Positions 30,601-38,858 of a stretch of DNA of 64,000 bases are shown piece by piece. The DNA is from Gammaproteobacteria bacterium (GTDB taxonomy: Bacteria; Pseudomonadota; Gammaproteobacteria; DSM-16500). A model generated the notes under the pieces. That model was not told where the DNA came from. It saw only the letters and a program-made list of their open reading frames with translations, and made no database searches. Within the stretch, counting starts at the first letter, position 1. Each line of letters opens with the position of its first letter. The position numbers were made by a program, and so were the translations under genes. The stretch lies in the NCBI GenBank assembly GCA_031291175.1, contig JARLJO010000026.1:33590-97589 (forward strand), written 5' to 3'.

Positions 30601-31100
30601 AATCACAAACAAAAATACACCAACAGGAAATGGTGATTAGCGAACAAAAAAAGCAAATTGATGAATTAGCAGCAACAAAAGCCATGTACGAATCGCTCTA
30701 CCAAACCCACTTGAACAATATGCAACTACAATACTTACAATACCAAATGCAATATGCTGAGACCCAAAGCAATGCCTATTACATGCAAAATCCCTTAACC
30801 GCTATGGCGAGCTATCTGCCCCCACAATCCTATTACCCACCAATGCAGGCGGCGAGCCAGTATAGCTATCCTACTTTCCTGCAGCAGCCGAACTCAGCTA
30901 CGCTGATCGGCGCGCCTCTTCAGCCTCCAGTGGCTTCACAGCCACCAATGGCACCCTTATTAAGCCATCAAAATACCTTGCCGCTTTCTGCCAATCGTCA
31001 TCGCTTTCAACCCAATCAGGCGCGGAGAAGCCATCCACCTAAACCGGCTACAGCAGCCAATAATGGTACCGATAACCAGAACAAATTTAATCGAAGATAA
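27678..31100 (+). CDS. Large TPR-containing protein with disordered middle, candidate effector
   Basis: The 1140 residues have no signal peptide. The first ~540 contain degenerate TPR/helical-hairpin repeats: RAARLLGYYYLQDKQYPQAL, QQDYKNSLYHLDQAILATPL and RQKNYYQAVVVLDQAISHYP. Residues ~545-950 are low complexity, rich in Ser, Ala, Glu, Lys and Thr. Residues ~960-1030 form a coiled coil (ESQTKIHQQEMVISEQKKQI). The tail is Gln/Pro/Tyr-rich (ASYLPPQSYYPP). TPR proteins mediate protein contacts, and several Dot/Icm effectors have them, but no enzymatic domain is seen. Effector status is inference. Confidence 0.75.
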   Translation: MLSDHHPTLTLDEKNDESIEKYFLLLKNCNPSITENALRHAAAFVHFALMQKDSAQVKIYLELAQQICELDLRAARLLGYYYLQDKQYPQALVLFNRFIENYDDDNSDIGMNEAASCFFYRGSCHFQTNNHHAAREDFLLGMAADLQGDCLGEYTKEIISQHIAELEILQLTNKGLIPDNQDHHLQTAKQLQAQQDYKNSLYHLDQAILATPLKAELYLMRSDLYQQLMVDSGDTASLGEATRNRMLAAWLNIAKIDETSTFDGKTVRNEAHQLFAKYEESQAETKTLQNKAQRLHAATIQTEEKKKIGQTQADLTPTIEKVREYLPDIPNNNFLTITAKAVFNLHQGNTDGITLAECQEILDLLKTPSEMPDAYLKALDNRLKKLTRQKNYYQAVVVLDQAISHYPRIHALYVQRAKFFMMQSIIKTNRDQPFNDLNFALWLHRSRLDKHVPSLIPYHEQKRAFYLCNGECEKSLQEHKMILALLPENKKAAANKEYVSVIHDLFRVNPHLKREAPEGVLKWLNLSYLIIPDPKVKEKITELETQLYSSASSAASSAPKKQKKKAKAPELGSAAQPTSDAGSAPASSIQTEPEKEEPESSTKADVKQLQPEELTSHAEQVEQPSSIETKAETATSSSQISIPAEEERPTLAEIQKLIEQQEAKDQSEWEQVDTKAHIRQLKENKKAAQLEASKLAEQQHRASLKRMVRSKKTRAAATAQSGNTNPQHIALPSTSLPQTEPFSAVISHNPIMPISPRGASPSIATQPKTPTLLATQSAAENTEKTEPPHSFENVAATPNTSSFVSDETVAPITAEAQDDALMPSDSQLPLNTDTHLQKDENESDHTHNAAPASSSETFSNSSSGTSHAASPSQKEANEIYPPASTNNSEAITIRSFSDTSTETMSTIAPSLSIHIDPETSGEQIASPVPLEKTNVSQKTGIALEEKTIETHPYVYNDLELNLLTLLQAQQQAIGESQTKIHQQEMVISEQKKQIDELAATKAMYESLYQTHLNNMQLQYLQYQMQYAETQSNAYYMQNPLTAMASYLPPQSYYPPMQAASQYSYPTFLQQPNSATLIGAPLQPPVASQPPMAPLLSHQNTLPLSANRHRFQPNQARRSHPPKPATAANNGTDNQNKFNRR

Positions 31101-31120
31101 GAGAAAGGGATGCCCTGAAT

Positions 31121-31222
31121 TGCCTCAGGTCCTGTCAGGGTAGGTTTGCTTTTTTCGCGCTCATCTATTCCGCGCGTAAAAAGCAAACCTACCCTGCCAC
31201 TTCGTGGAAGCGAAAAGAACGC
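31121..31222 (+). repeat. Dispersed palindromic repeat B, copy 4
   Basis: GGTCCTGTCAGGGTAGGTTTG with AAAAAGCAAACCTACCCTGCC, then CTTCGTGGAAGCG. Sits between the convergent TPR and ankyrin genes and may act as a terminator for both. A D-like GTACTGTGGCTTGTTCACGG follows at 31259-31280. Confidence 0.85.
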
Positions 31223-31282
31223 ATTTACCAGACATTAATGCGCACAAAGAACTCCGCCGTACTGTGGCTTGTTCACGGTACA

Positions 31283-32704
31283 CTACATCGGAATTTGAAG
31301 CTTATGATTGGTCATTTTTAAAAGATCCGCATACGCCACTGCATTAAAATGATTATTGCCAGCGATATAATTTCGGATAATAGTCGTGCCTTGCAGCTGT
31401 CTCAAACAAAAAGAAAGTCTTCTGCAATAAGAAGAATTGTACATGGTATTTTTGACATCATCGTGAGGCGCTTCTTGAATATTCTTTAGCTCGGCACTGA
31501 TCGCCTCGTACAACACAATAACATCTTTTACTTCACCAATATTTTTTTTACCTTCACCTTCTTGCAGATAAGGAGCCACCAAAGCGGCGGCATTTTTTCT
31601 GTAGCGTCTGCCCATATGTAAAAGCGAAAACTGACTATAGTCATTCAATAAAGCCAAGACACCAGCAATCATACTACGGTCATAAGGTAAAACCACACTC
31701 ATCGTTTCATCTTTTGCCTTATTAACAAAAGCCTTTAACTCAGGATGTACCTCAACTTCTTTTGCATCCTTCAAAACAATCTCATTACGTTTTTCCAGAA
31801 ACGTTTCATCAAACTCTCTGAATAAACGACCATACATATAGTTCGAATGCAAATACTGTTTATGTACCTCTTTATCTTCTTTGGGTTTTTCTTGCGCCAT
31901 TTGTTCATCTTTTTTTGCAGCATTGCTGTCATGATCTAATCTCTCAACCATGCTTTTAAATACACCGCCTAAATCATTCGCTTTATGCGACTCTAAAGGA
32001 TAGGCTTTCTTTGCCTTATCGCTTTTGATCTGAATGGTTTGCTCTAACACCACAAAAACAGTTTCGCCATGAATATTGGCTTTCTTTAAATCGTCAGGTG
32101 ACAACACTAAACGTCGGCTTTTATTCCCATTCTTTGGGGCATCGTGCTGCGTCTTGACCTCAGGCTCGGCTTCTTTTTCGTGTTTTTCTGCTTTGCTTAC
32201 GGGGGCTTTTGTCGCGACTTTTTGCTCTGCGCTCTCGGCATTCGCCTGTGAGGAAGACGCGTGCTTACTGCCGCCTTCTATCATTTTGCAGAACTCTTGC
32301 AACATCTCTTTGCGGCCAAATTTTGCGGCTAACAAAATGGCGCTATTCCCTTCATGATCTTGCACTAGAGGACTTGCGCCATGATCCAGGAGCACAATCA
32401 ACAAATCCAGGCGATTCATCGAAATCACAAAATGGAGCGCGCTATAACCTTTCTCTCCTTCTGCGGTTTTATCAATATCGTCTTCCATACTTAAACCGAG
32501 TTTACCAACCAGGGCCGCAAACTCATTTGCCGAACCACTTCTCAGTTTATCAATATTAAATGGACCATGCCCCATCAACACTTCATTGTGAAAAGTATGA
32601 ACCTCCTGGTTTTTGCCCAGGATTTCAGTATGCACACCTTCATTTTCATCAAGAGAGATAAAATAATTATAAATAGACTGCAATGAACGCACAGAATGAG
32701 GCAT
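31283..32704 (-). CDS. Ankyrin-repeat protein, candidate Dot/Icm effector
   Basis: The 473 residues lack a signal peptide. Two ankyrin repeats are clear: residues ~86-113 (GYSALHFVISMNRLDLLIVL) and ~117-145 (GNSAILLAAKFGRKEMLQEF). A charged low-complexity linker (~148-200) follows, then a mostly helical domain I do not recognise (~285-473, including LPYDRSMIAGVLALLNDYSQ). Ankyrin proteins are a major class of Legionella and Coxiella effectors. A strong PmrA-box-like direct repeat lies ~118 bp upstream on the same strand, which supports that role. Confidence 0.8.
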   Translation of the reverse strand: MPHSVRSLQSIYNYFISLDENEGVHTEILGKNQEVHTFHNEVLMGHGPFNIDKLRSGSANEFAALVGKLGLSMEDDIDKTAEGEKGYSALHFVISMNRLDLLIVLLDHGASPLVQDHEGNSAILLAAKFGRKEMLQEFCKMIEGGSKHASSSQANAESAEQKVATKAPVSKAEKHEKEAEPEVKTQHDAPKNGNKSRRLVLSPDDLKKANIHGETVFVVLEQTIQIKSDKAKKAYPLESHKANDLGGVFKSMVERLDHDSNAAKKDEQMAQEKPKEDKEVHKQYLHSNYMYGRLFREFDETFLEKRNEIVLKDAKEVEVHPELKAFVNKAKDETMSVVLPYDRSMIAGVLALLNDYSQFSLLHMGRRYRKNAAALVAPYLQEGEGKKNIGEVKDVIVLYEAISAELKNIQEAPHDDVKNTMYNSSYCRRLSFCLRQLQGTTIIRNYIAGNNHFNAVAYADLLKMTNHKLQIPM

Positions 32705-32821
32705 AAAGGTAATACTCCGGTTTACGAGACAATTTATCGACTGCGCGGTCGGGAAAAGAAAATGCGCTGTTTATTTAATGCACAATACAATCAATCACTT
32801 CAGTTATTCTCACCCAGTAGG

Positions 32822-32850
32822 CTTAAGGTAATATTAAGATATTCTTAAGA
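32822..32850 (-). promoter_or_regulatory. PmrA-box-like direct repeat upstream of ankyrin gene
   Basis: On the minus strand: CTTAAGAAT-AT-CTTAATATT, then AC-CTTAAGC. Three TTAA cores lie at exact 11-bp spacing. The first two halves match the PmrA consensus (CTTAATATT-N2-CTTAATATT) at 16 of 18 positions, the second half exactly. Orientation is towards the ankyrin gene; the divergent hydrolase start is ~180 bp the other way. Confidence 0.6.
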
Positions 32851-33033
32851 GATCGAAAGCCACAGGGCAATTCGGAAGATATGATAAACCCTTGCACTTT
32901 TAAGCTATTTTTAGGCTTTTTATTCACATTACACGTATCATCGCTAAAAATGCTTTTAGTTGCTTTCATTGCAATCATGTGAAAATATGATGTTAATTAA
33001 TACAGCTATCTCTATGAAAAACGGAGCTTTCCC

Positions 33034-34320
33034 ATGTTTTCGTACGAAAACCTACAGAGAGTTCAACCCGTGAGTGTCACTGGCGCCATTCGCCATTCCA
33101 CCTTATGGCTCACCGCCTCCATTAACGATCAAATCTATCCTAATCCCCGCTTTGAGCCATCCCCGCAAAATCCCCTGGACCCAGGCATTGTCATTGTTTG
33201 CATTCACGGAACAGCCGATCGCTCATCCTCTTTTACACTCATCGCAGAACGCCTCATTGGCAAGCTACCGCCTGAAATTTCTTCGATGATACTATTCGCA
33301 TTTGAGCAAAGACTGAGAGGCTGCGGCATAGAAGAATTTGCTGAACAAGTTCTCTTAAAGCTAAAAAGTTACAATATCAAAGATGTCATTTTTTTCGGCC
33401 ACTCAAGAGGCGGCTTAGTCGCCGCGCGCTTCGCCGAATATCTTGCGCAAGCTGCTAACATTCGAGTTCATGCCGTCTTTACTCTTGGCACGCCTTTCAA
33501 TGGATCGACACTTGCTATGCCTCCATTGAGCTGGGTTTCAAACTCTGTCAAACAAATGCAGACTGAAAGTGAATTTTTAAAAGAGCTAGATGAAAAAATT
33601 GCAGCGTCTCTCATTGATTATTTTTGCCTTGCCGGCGGAAGAGATTCTATCGTTACTGATATTAATGCCTGCAGACCCAAAGCTAATTGTCGCGATTTTA
33701 AAATCTTTCATCGACACGGCCATCTATCTATCAATAGCTCTCATCGGGTAGTGGAATATCTTGATATCAAAATCAATGAGCTAATAAAAAAAACATTGAA
33801 AAAATCCACCGAAAAACAATCTGACAACAGCAAAAAAAGCGAAGAACTGCTATCGAAAATAGAAGATGACACCCTAGAACACCAAGTTATTTTATCAGAT
33901 ATATGCTACCTAATTGACATGCAAATCACCCTATTACAAATCAGACATCAGGCAGACGCACTCAAAGATAAAATTGCTGTATTAAAAAAATTGTTGCAGC
34001 TCATTGTCGACATTTTAGAGCATGGAAAAATTGAAAAATACAAAGATACCTATACATTAGGTGGCTTGATTAATGCATTTCTTCATGACAAGTCAGCACA
34101 CAATGACGAAAAACCCATTGATGTGCTAAGCAAGCACTTAACACTGCCTGACATCACTTTTTGGCGAGAAAAACCTAAATCATTACGCTTTATTGAAAAC
34201 CTGGTCGAAAAATTAAAATACCTTTCACTTCCTATCGCTTCACAAGCATCGGCTGTCGCCTCATCTTCAGCCGTTACGTTAGAGGAAAAATCCCATTTAC
34301 CTGCCGTTTGTGCAAAGTAA
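33034..34320 (+). CDS. Alpha/beta-hydrolase (lipase-like), candidate effector
   Basis: The 428 residues have no signal peptide. The fold begins with VIVCIHGTADRSSSF (oxyanion HG at 58-59) and has the nucleophile elbow FFGHSRGGLVAARF (Ser124), followed by TLGTPFNGS, as in PGAP1-like and triacylglycerol lipases. Asp204 or Asp209 (GGRDSIVTD) and His228/His230 (HRHGHLSI) could complete the triad. Residues ~245-410 are helical and charged, with no known domain. Lipases are common Dot/Icm and T2SS substrates; the absence of a signal peptide favours Dot/Icm or a cytoplasmic role. Followed 27 bp later by a small gene likely in the same transcript. Confidence 0.8.
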   Translation: MFSYENLQRVQPVSVTGAIRHSTLWLTASINDQIYPNPRFEPSPQNPLDPGIVIVCIHGTADRSSSFTLIAERLIGKLPPEISSMILFAFEQRLRGCGIEEFAEQVLLKLKSYNIKDVIFFGHSRGGLVAARFAEYLAQAANIRVHAVFTLGTPFNGSTLAMPPLSWVSNSVKQMQTESEFLKELDEKIAASLIDYFCLAGGRDSIVTDINACRPKANCRDFKIFHRHGHLSINSSHRVVEYLDIKINELIKKTLKKSTEKQSDNSKKSEELLSKIEDDTLEHQVILSDICYLIDMQITLLQIRHQADALKDKIAVLKKLLQLIVDILEHGKIEKYKDTYTLGGLINAFLHDKSAHNDEKPIDVLSKHLTLPDITFWREKPKSLRFIENLVEKLKYLSLPIASQASAVASSSAVTLEEKSHLPAVCAK

Positions 34321-34347
34321 AAAAATGAATAATGCATTTGGAGCGAC

Positions 34348-34836
34348 ATGATGACAACCAATCGACAACTCATCCGAACCACGCCTCACATGAACTCATT
34401 ACCATCAGCCGCTAAATCCCTGCCTCCCGAAAAAGTCTCAAGCAGCACCCTTTTGATAGGCTCATTGCTTTCCTTGCTGGGATTTCATCCTGACGAAATC
34501 GACCCGAATAAAAGCTCAAAAAAGCAAGTTGCCGAAAGAACCCCCGAAGCATTGATCCAACAAACGCTGCATCGCCGTCTCACCATGGAAGAGCGTCGCG
34601 CAAAAGCTGCCGAAAAAGCAAAAGCCGCGGGCCTGAATCCTGCCAAAGGTATCAATAATTACTACGATCATTACCTCTGCTATCCTCTCATTGATGCCAA
34701 TAGCTCTGTCCGTTTCTGTGAAAACGGCACAGTCAGATTATTCATGAATTCCACTCGCGTGTTTAAACCGTTAGGCACCAAAAACCTCGCGCAATTTATT
34801 CATGATCATGTGCCACCCAGTTATCGAATAAAATAA
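34348..34836 (+). CDS. Hypothetical 162-residue protein
   Basis: Not recognised. Starts MMTTNRQLIRTTPH with GGAGCG just upstream of the ATG. The N-terminal third is polar and disordered, residues ~85-115 are basic and helical (RRLTMEERRAKAAEKAKAAG), and the C-terminal ~50 residues look folded (YYDHYLCYPLIDANSSVRFC). Only 27 bp after the lipase-like gene, so probably cotranscribed and perhaps functionally linked. Confidence 0.65.
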   Translation: MMTTNRQLIRTTPHMNSLPSAAKSLPPEKVSSSTLLIGSLLSLLGFHPDEIDPNKSSKKQVAERTPEALIQQTLHRRLTMEERRAKAAEKAKAAGLNPAKGINNYYDHYLCYPLIDANSSVRFCENGTVRLFMNSTRVFKPLGTKNLAQFIHDHVPPSYRIK

Positions 34837-34861
34837 TAAAGCTGTCGCAATTTTTGTGCTA

Positions 34862-35377
34862 TTAAGTATAAATGACTTCAATGTACTGACCCACTTTATC
34901 TGATCTTCCCAAGGACAAGATAAAATCATCTTCAATCGGCGCATACGCCATTTCTGCTTTTTTAATGGCATCCATCACTTTTTCATCTTGTGAGTTAATC
35001 AAACTCATATGCGGGAAATAATTTTCATAAGAATGGTTCAAGGGATGACGAATAATATCGGCAATAGCATAATGCATCTTCGTCAGGGTCTCCGCTTTAT
35101 CCGGCAACAAAGAAACCCAAAAAGCGCGCGATGATCGCGTACCACTGATTTCGTTAAAGTGCAGGCGAACGGTCTTTGGCTTTATCTTCCTGCTAACTTC
35201 ACGCCATAGCGATAATAGCTCCGATTCTTCTGCTGCGAATTGACATAAAGTCACATGGGGTAAAGATTGCAAACCCAATTGATATCGATCGGAAAATGCA
35301 GAAAACGTTTTCGCAAAACGCACCACAGCTTCACTTTTTGCGGTCGGAATCAATGCTATGTTATATCGATTTTTCAT
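34862..35377 (-). CDS. 2H phosphoesterase superfamily protein (LigT/2'-5' RNA ligase-like)
   Basis: The 171-residue protein has the two His-x-Thr/Ser motifs of the family: LPHVTLCQF and YFPHMSLIN. These catalyse hydrolysis or cyclisation of 2'-5' or cyclic phosphodiesters in RNA or nucleotides. The second motif has Ser where Thr is usual, which is tolerated in relatives. Substrate unknown. Convergent with the 162-residue gene. Confidence 0.8.
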   Translation of the reverse strand: MKNRYNIALIPTAKSEAVVRFAKTFSAFSDRYQLGLQSLPHVTLCQFAAEESELLSLWREVSRKIKPKTVRLHFNEISGTRSSRAFWVSLLPDKAETLTKMHYAIADIIRHPLNHSYENYFPHMSLINSQDEKVMDAIKKAEMAYAPIEDDFILSLGRSDKVGQYIEVIYT

Positions 35378-35461
35378 ATCCGTTTTTCCAGTAGATTTTT
35401 ATAAAACTCAGCGTATGATACGCAATAATAAAATTACATTTTAAAAAAATTGCAGGGCAAC

Positions 35462-35797
35462 ATGACAATTACATATGATGAATTTGAAAAAGTCGATTTC
35501 AGATCCGGCACAGTCACCAAAGTAGAACTTTTCACTCGCGCAAAAAAACCCGCCTATAAAGTCTGGGTAAATTTCGGCGAAGAGCTTGGCATAAAACAAA
35601 CCTCGGCTCAAGTCACACACCATTACACACCCGAATCGCTGATAGGTAAACAGGTCGTAGGCTGCATCAATCTGGGTGAAAAAAATATTGCCGGATTTTT
35701 GTCTCAGTTTTTATTGGTAGGATTTCCTGACAACAATGGTCACATCTGCTTAATCACATCCGATCCTATCGTAGCCAATGGGAAAAAACTGATTTAA
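35462..35797 (+). CDS. tRNA-binding-domain protein, CsaA-like
   Basis: The 111 residues from ATG 35462 (GCAGGG upstream) begin MTITYDEFEKVDFRSGTVTK, the classic start of CsaA/EMAP-II-type OB folds, with CINLGEKNIAGFLSQFLLVG near the middle. CsaA proteins bind tRNA or act as secretion-related chaperones. An in-frame TTG at 35450 is a less likely start. Confidence 0.88.
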   Translation: MTITYDEFEKVDFRSGTVTKVELFTRAKKPAYKVWVNFGEELGIKQTSAQVTHHYTPESLIGKQVVGCINLGEKNIAGFLSQFLLVGFPDNNGHICLITSDPIVANGKKLI

Positions 35798-35996
35798 CTT
35801 TTTCTAAAAAACACTAGACGATTTTTGCGCAATGGCAACCAAATATCACTAGTTCTGTACAGATCCACCATTCTGGTATATCTTTATTACCCTTAGATCA
35901 AACCAAAGCAATAGCCAAGCATTCCCAGACTAATCTATTTTTTTAACCTGTCGTATAAACGACTTATTCAAAATTTATCCATCATTGGAGCTCATC

Positions 35997-36560
35997 ATGC
36001 CAGGATCAGAACAAAGCCGCATTGAAGTCGCCAGAGACATCTTCTCTGCCGTATTAAATCTAAAATGGGCAACTGCATCAGCCGCTTCTGCAAGCCTAGC
36101 AGCACAGATTTTTTCTGCGTGCAAAGACCTGACCGACGAAACCATTCGCGCGATCATTCACCGGTCTCCGGCTGGCCTCTCCTCCATGATCAATGTATTT
36201 AGCGTTATGGATGGCGGTGAAGATTTTCTTAAAACCATAGCCGATATTTATGCGTCTGGCGGCTTCATTGACCTCAACAAAAAACAACTTCTGAGTATCG
36301 CTATCTGCGCCGTTGTCTATACTGGCGGAAGCATATATTCGTTGAGTTCTTTTGGTAACTCGAATTACATTCTTTCCAGTGGTTACGTTGCCACATTAGC
36401 CAATGTCGCCAGCCGCTCCACCAAACATTTATTTAACTTCTTTAAATCACCAACGGTGAAAAATAAAGCCCTGGCAGAACCCCTGATTGACTCAGATGAA
36501 GAAGACATGGAAGAACAAAAAGACAATAAAGCGGGCACCCAAATACAGCCCAAAAAGTAA
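35997..36560 (+). CDS. Hypothetical protein with hydrophobic segments and acidic tail
   Basis: Not recognised. From ATG 35997 (GGAG at 35987-35990) it has 187 residues. Residues ~25-42 are small and hydrophobic (ATASAASASLAAQIFSA), residues ~100-125 hydrophobic (LLSIAICAVVYTGGSIYSL), and the tail is acidic then basic (LIDSDEEDMEEQKDN). No signal-peptide cleavage site. A membrane-inserting effector or an ordinary small membrane protein would both fit. Confidence 0.6.
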   Translation: MPGSEQSRIEVARDIFSAVLNLKWATASAASASLAAQIFSACKDLTDETIRAIIHRSPAGLSSMINVFSVMDGGEDFLKTIADIYASGGFIDLNKKQLLSIAICAVVYTGGSIYSLSSFGNSNYILSSGYVATLANVASRSTKHLFNFFKSPTVKNKALAEPLIDSDEEDMEEQKDNKAGTQIQPKK

Positions 36561-36581
36561 TACCACGAACGTGAAACACAC

Positions 36582-36601
36582 ATTCCCGCGAAAGCGGGAA
36601 T
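36582..36601. terminator. REP-like hairpin / possible terminator
   Basis: ATTCCCGC-GAAA-GCGGGAAT perfect stem-loop, followed by TTTC, 21 bases after the upstream stop. The same hairpin with loop GCAG is at 41927-41946, so it is also a dispersed element. The rest of the 326-bp gap to 36886 shows nothing else convincing. Confidence 0.55.
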
Positions 36602-36886
36602 TTCATCCTGTTAAAATGCTATTACACACCGCAACAAAGATTGCTCAACCTATAGCCTTCTGTACAAACATCCAATCATCTCATCTCTCATTATGCTTTA
36701 ACGTGCCGCACCCATTGATTCAGCCACTCCGCCTCACGTCAGCTAATTTCTATTTATCAATAAAACAATCAAGACATTGCAAACCTGCCACTGGCTATCA
36801 GTATATTATTACCCGCATTCAGAATATAATAATGTAAATACTAAACTGCGCTTTCCCATTCACTTCGCATGAAGGAGTAAGCCACC

Positions 36887-38044
36887 ATGGTTCAAGAAGT
36901 CACAACACAATCTTGGGGAAGCCGCATCATTAGTGCATTCTGGGGAATTCTCGCAGGCATTGCTCTCATTGTTGGTTCTTTTATTCTTGTCTTCTGGAAC
37001 GAAGGTCACGGCCTGCATACCGCTCAATCATTAGAGCAAACAGAAAAAGTTGTCACCACGGCTCCCAACTCACCCATTGATCAAAAAAACAATCATCACG
37101 CCATCTACTTTAGTGGACGCGCGATCACGGACAACACTTTGCATGATGCTCTTTTCGATATCTCAGAAAAAGCCATCAAGCTCAATCGTAAAGTAGAAAT
37201 GTATCAGTGGGAGCAACATACCGAGACCAGCACGCAAAAACAAATGGGCGGCAGCGAGCAAGAAACCAAAACCTACACCTACAAAACAGTCTGGTCTGAC
37301 AAGTTAATTGATAGCTCGGATTTCAAAGATAAAACCGGACACGAAAACCCTGAAAGCATGCCAATCAATTCAAAATCACAAGAAGCAAAAAATGTCACTG
37401 TCGGCGACTTCGTACTGCCAGGTGATTTAATAAGTCAAATGAGCGGCGAGACGCCAGTGGATCTTTCTAAAATAGATTTATCTAAAATTGAAAGTAAAAC
37501 GAAAAAACCCGTGAAGCTTGAAGAAAAAGAAATTTATGTAGGTGATGATTCTACCACACCTAAAGTAGGTGATCTCAGAATCACTGTAAGCGAAATACTC
37601 CCTCAAGTAGTAAGCATCATCGCAGAACAAGCCGATCAAACACTTCAACCGTTTACGCCACCCGCAGGCGAGCCCGTCAGCCTGTTAGTCATGGGCCATC
37701 ATTCGCCCGCACAAATGATCAGCGATGCAAAAAGCCAAAATCAAATGATCCTCATTGCGCTGCGTATTGCATCGCTCATCATTATGATTATTGGTATGGC
37801 ATTACTCATGAAACCCATCGTTGTACTTGCTGATGTCATACCTCTCTTTGGCAACATTGTCGGCATGGGAACAGGCCTCATCGCATTTATCACAGGACTT
37901 ATCTTGTGGACAATCGCCACATCCATAGCCTGGTTTGCATTTAGACCCTTATGGGCTGTTGGACTAATTCTAATTGTTGCTGGCACTTGCTTCCTGATAC
38001 TCTCATCCAGAAAGCGAAACAAAATAATCAAGCCCGCCAAATAA
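36887..38044 (+). CDS. TMEM43/LUMA family membrane protein
   Basis: The 385 residues have one N-terminal membrane segment (~14-36, AFWGILAGIALIVGSFILVF), a large polar domain (~40-280) and three C-terminal membrane segments (from ~286: LIALRIASLIIMIIGMALLM, IVGMGTGLIAFITGLIL, WAVGLILIVAGTCFLIL). This layout and the early FWNEGHGLHTAQSLEQ and YFSGRAITD match TMEM43, an inner nuclear membrane protein in animals with many bacterial homologues of unknown function. AAGGAG precedes the ATG. Monocistronic; convergent with tdk. Confidence 0.85.
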   Translation: MVQEVTTQSWGSRIISAFWGILAGIALIVGSFILVFWNEGHGLHTAQSLEQTEKVVTTAPNSPIDQKNNHHAIYFSGRAITDNTLHDALFDISEKAIKLNRKVEMYQWEQHTETSTQKQMGGSEQETKTYTYKTVWSDKLIDSSDFKDKTGHENPESMPINSKSQEAKNVTVGDFVLPGDLISQMSGETPVDLSKIDLSKIESKTKKPVKLEEKEIYVGDDSTTPKVGDLRITVSEILPQVVSIIAEQADQTLQPFTPPAGEPVSLLVMGHHSPAQMISDAKSQNQMILIALRIASLIIMIIGMALLMKPIVVLADVIPLFGNIVGMGTGLIAFITGLILWTIATSIAWFAFRPLWAVGLILIVAGTCFLILSSRKRNKIIKPAK

Positions 38045-38053
38045 TAAGATAGC

Positions 38054-38073
38054 GCCCCATCAATCAATGGGGC
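38054..38073. terminator. Possible bidirectional hairpin
   Basis: GCCCCAT-CAATCA-ATGGGGC lies between the convergent TMEM43-like and tdk stops. There is no T-run, so terminator function is uncertain. Confidence 0.35.
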
Positions 38074-38085
38074 ACAAGGCGTCGC

Positions 38086-38658
38086 TTATGCTTCTTTAAA
38101 ATGCTTCCGACACATCGAAACGTATCTCTCATTTCCGCCAATTTGAATTTGATCACCTACCTTGATGGGGCGACCCGCTTCATCAATGCGAGTATTCATC
38201 GTGGCTTTTTTACCACAATGGCAAACCGTTTTTATTTCAACTAAATTATCCGCCAATGTTAGCAGATACATACTGCCTTCAAATGGCTCGCCTTGAAAAT
38301 CACTACGAATACCATACGTCAATACAGGCAAATTTAACTGATCCACAATATCGGCCAATTGCAGCACTTGCGCTTTCGTGAGAAATTGGGCTTCATCAAT
38401 TAACAAACATTTCAACATTGGTCTTTGACTTAACTCTTGGCTGACATAATCAAACAAATCAAATGCCGGCGCAAAAGAAACCGCCTCTGCCGACAAACCA
38501 ATACGAGAATGAATCTTACCCACCCCAAAACGCTTATCTATAGCAGGCGCCATTAATAACACATCCATGCCTCGCTCTTTGTAATTATAAGCAGACTGCA
38601 ACAACACCGTGCTCTTGCCAGCATTCATTGCCGAATAATAAAAATAAAGTTTTGCCAT
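38086..38658 (-). CDS. tdk: Thymidine kinase (type II)
   Basis: Phosphorylates thymidine in the salvage pathway. From ATG 38658, with GAGGAG nine bases upstream, it has 190 residues. P-loop [15 protein letters not shown], Walker B LIDEAQFL, and a structural zinc site CHCGKKA with SMCRKHF near the end are all present. An in-frame ATG at 38676 would swallow the ribosome-binding site. Confidence 0.97.
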   Translation of the reverse strand: MAKLYFYYSAMNAGKSTVLLQSAYNYKERGMDVLLMAPAIDKRFGVGKIHSRIGLSAEAVSFAPAFDLFDYVSQELSQRPMLKCLLIDEAQFLTKAQVLQLADIVDQLNLPVLTYGIRSDFQGEPFEGSMYLLTLADNLVEIKTVCHCGKKATMNTRIDEAGRPIKVGDQIQIGGNERYVSMCRKHFKEA

Positions 38659-38858
38659 CTTGACTCCTCGATTCATTCATCAAAATGCAGCTAGGGATAC
38701 TAGCTGCTATGCCACTGATTTTATGCAATGAAAAATATTCCGCTTTTTTAAGCACGACGCTAAAACAAATTTTCTCATACAAAACAGCGCGTTAAAAAAC
38801 ACACAAAATTTATGCTATACTGACCCTATAAACCAAAAACAGTATCGGAGGAAACATC

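Noticed and set aside
36487..36837. 116-residue plus-strand ORF
   Set aside because: It starts inside the preceding gene in another frame, runs through a REP hairpin and AT-rich DNA, and has no ribosome-binding site or protein-like pattern.
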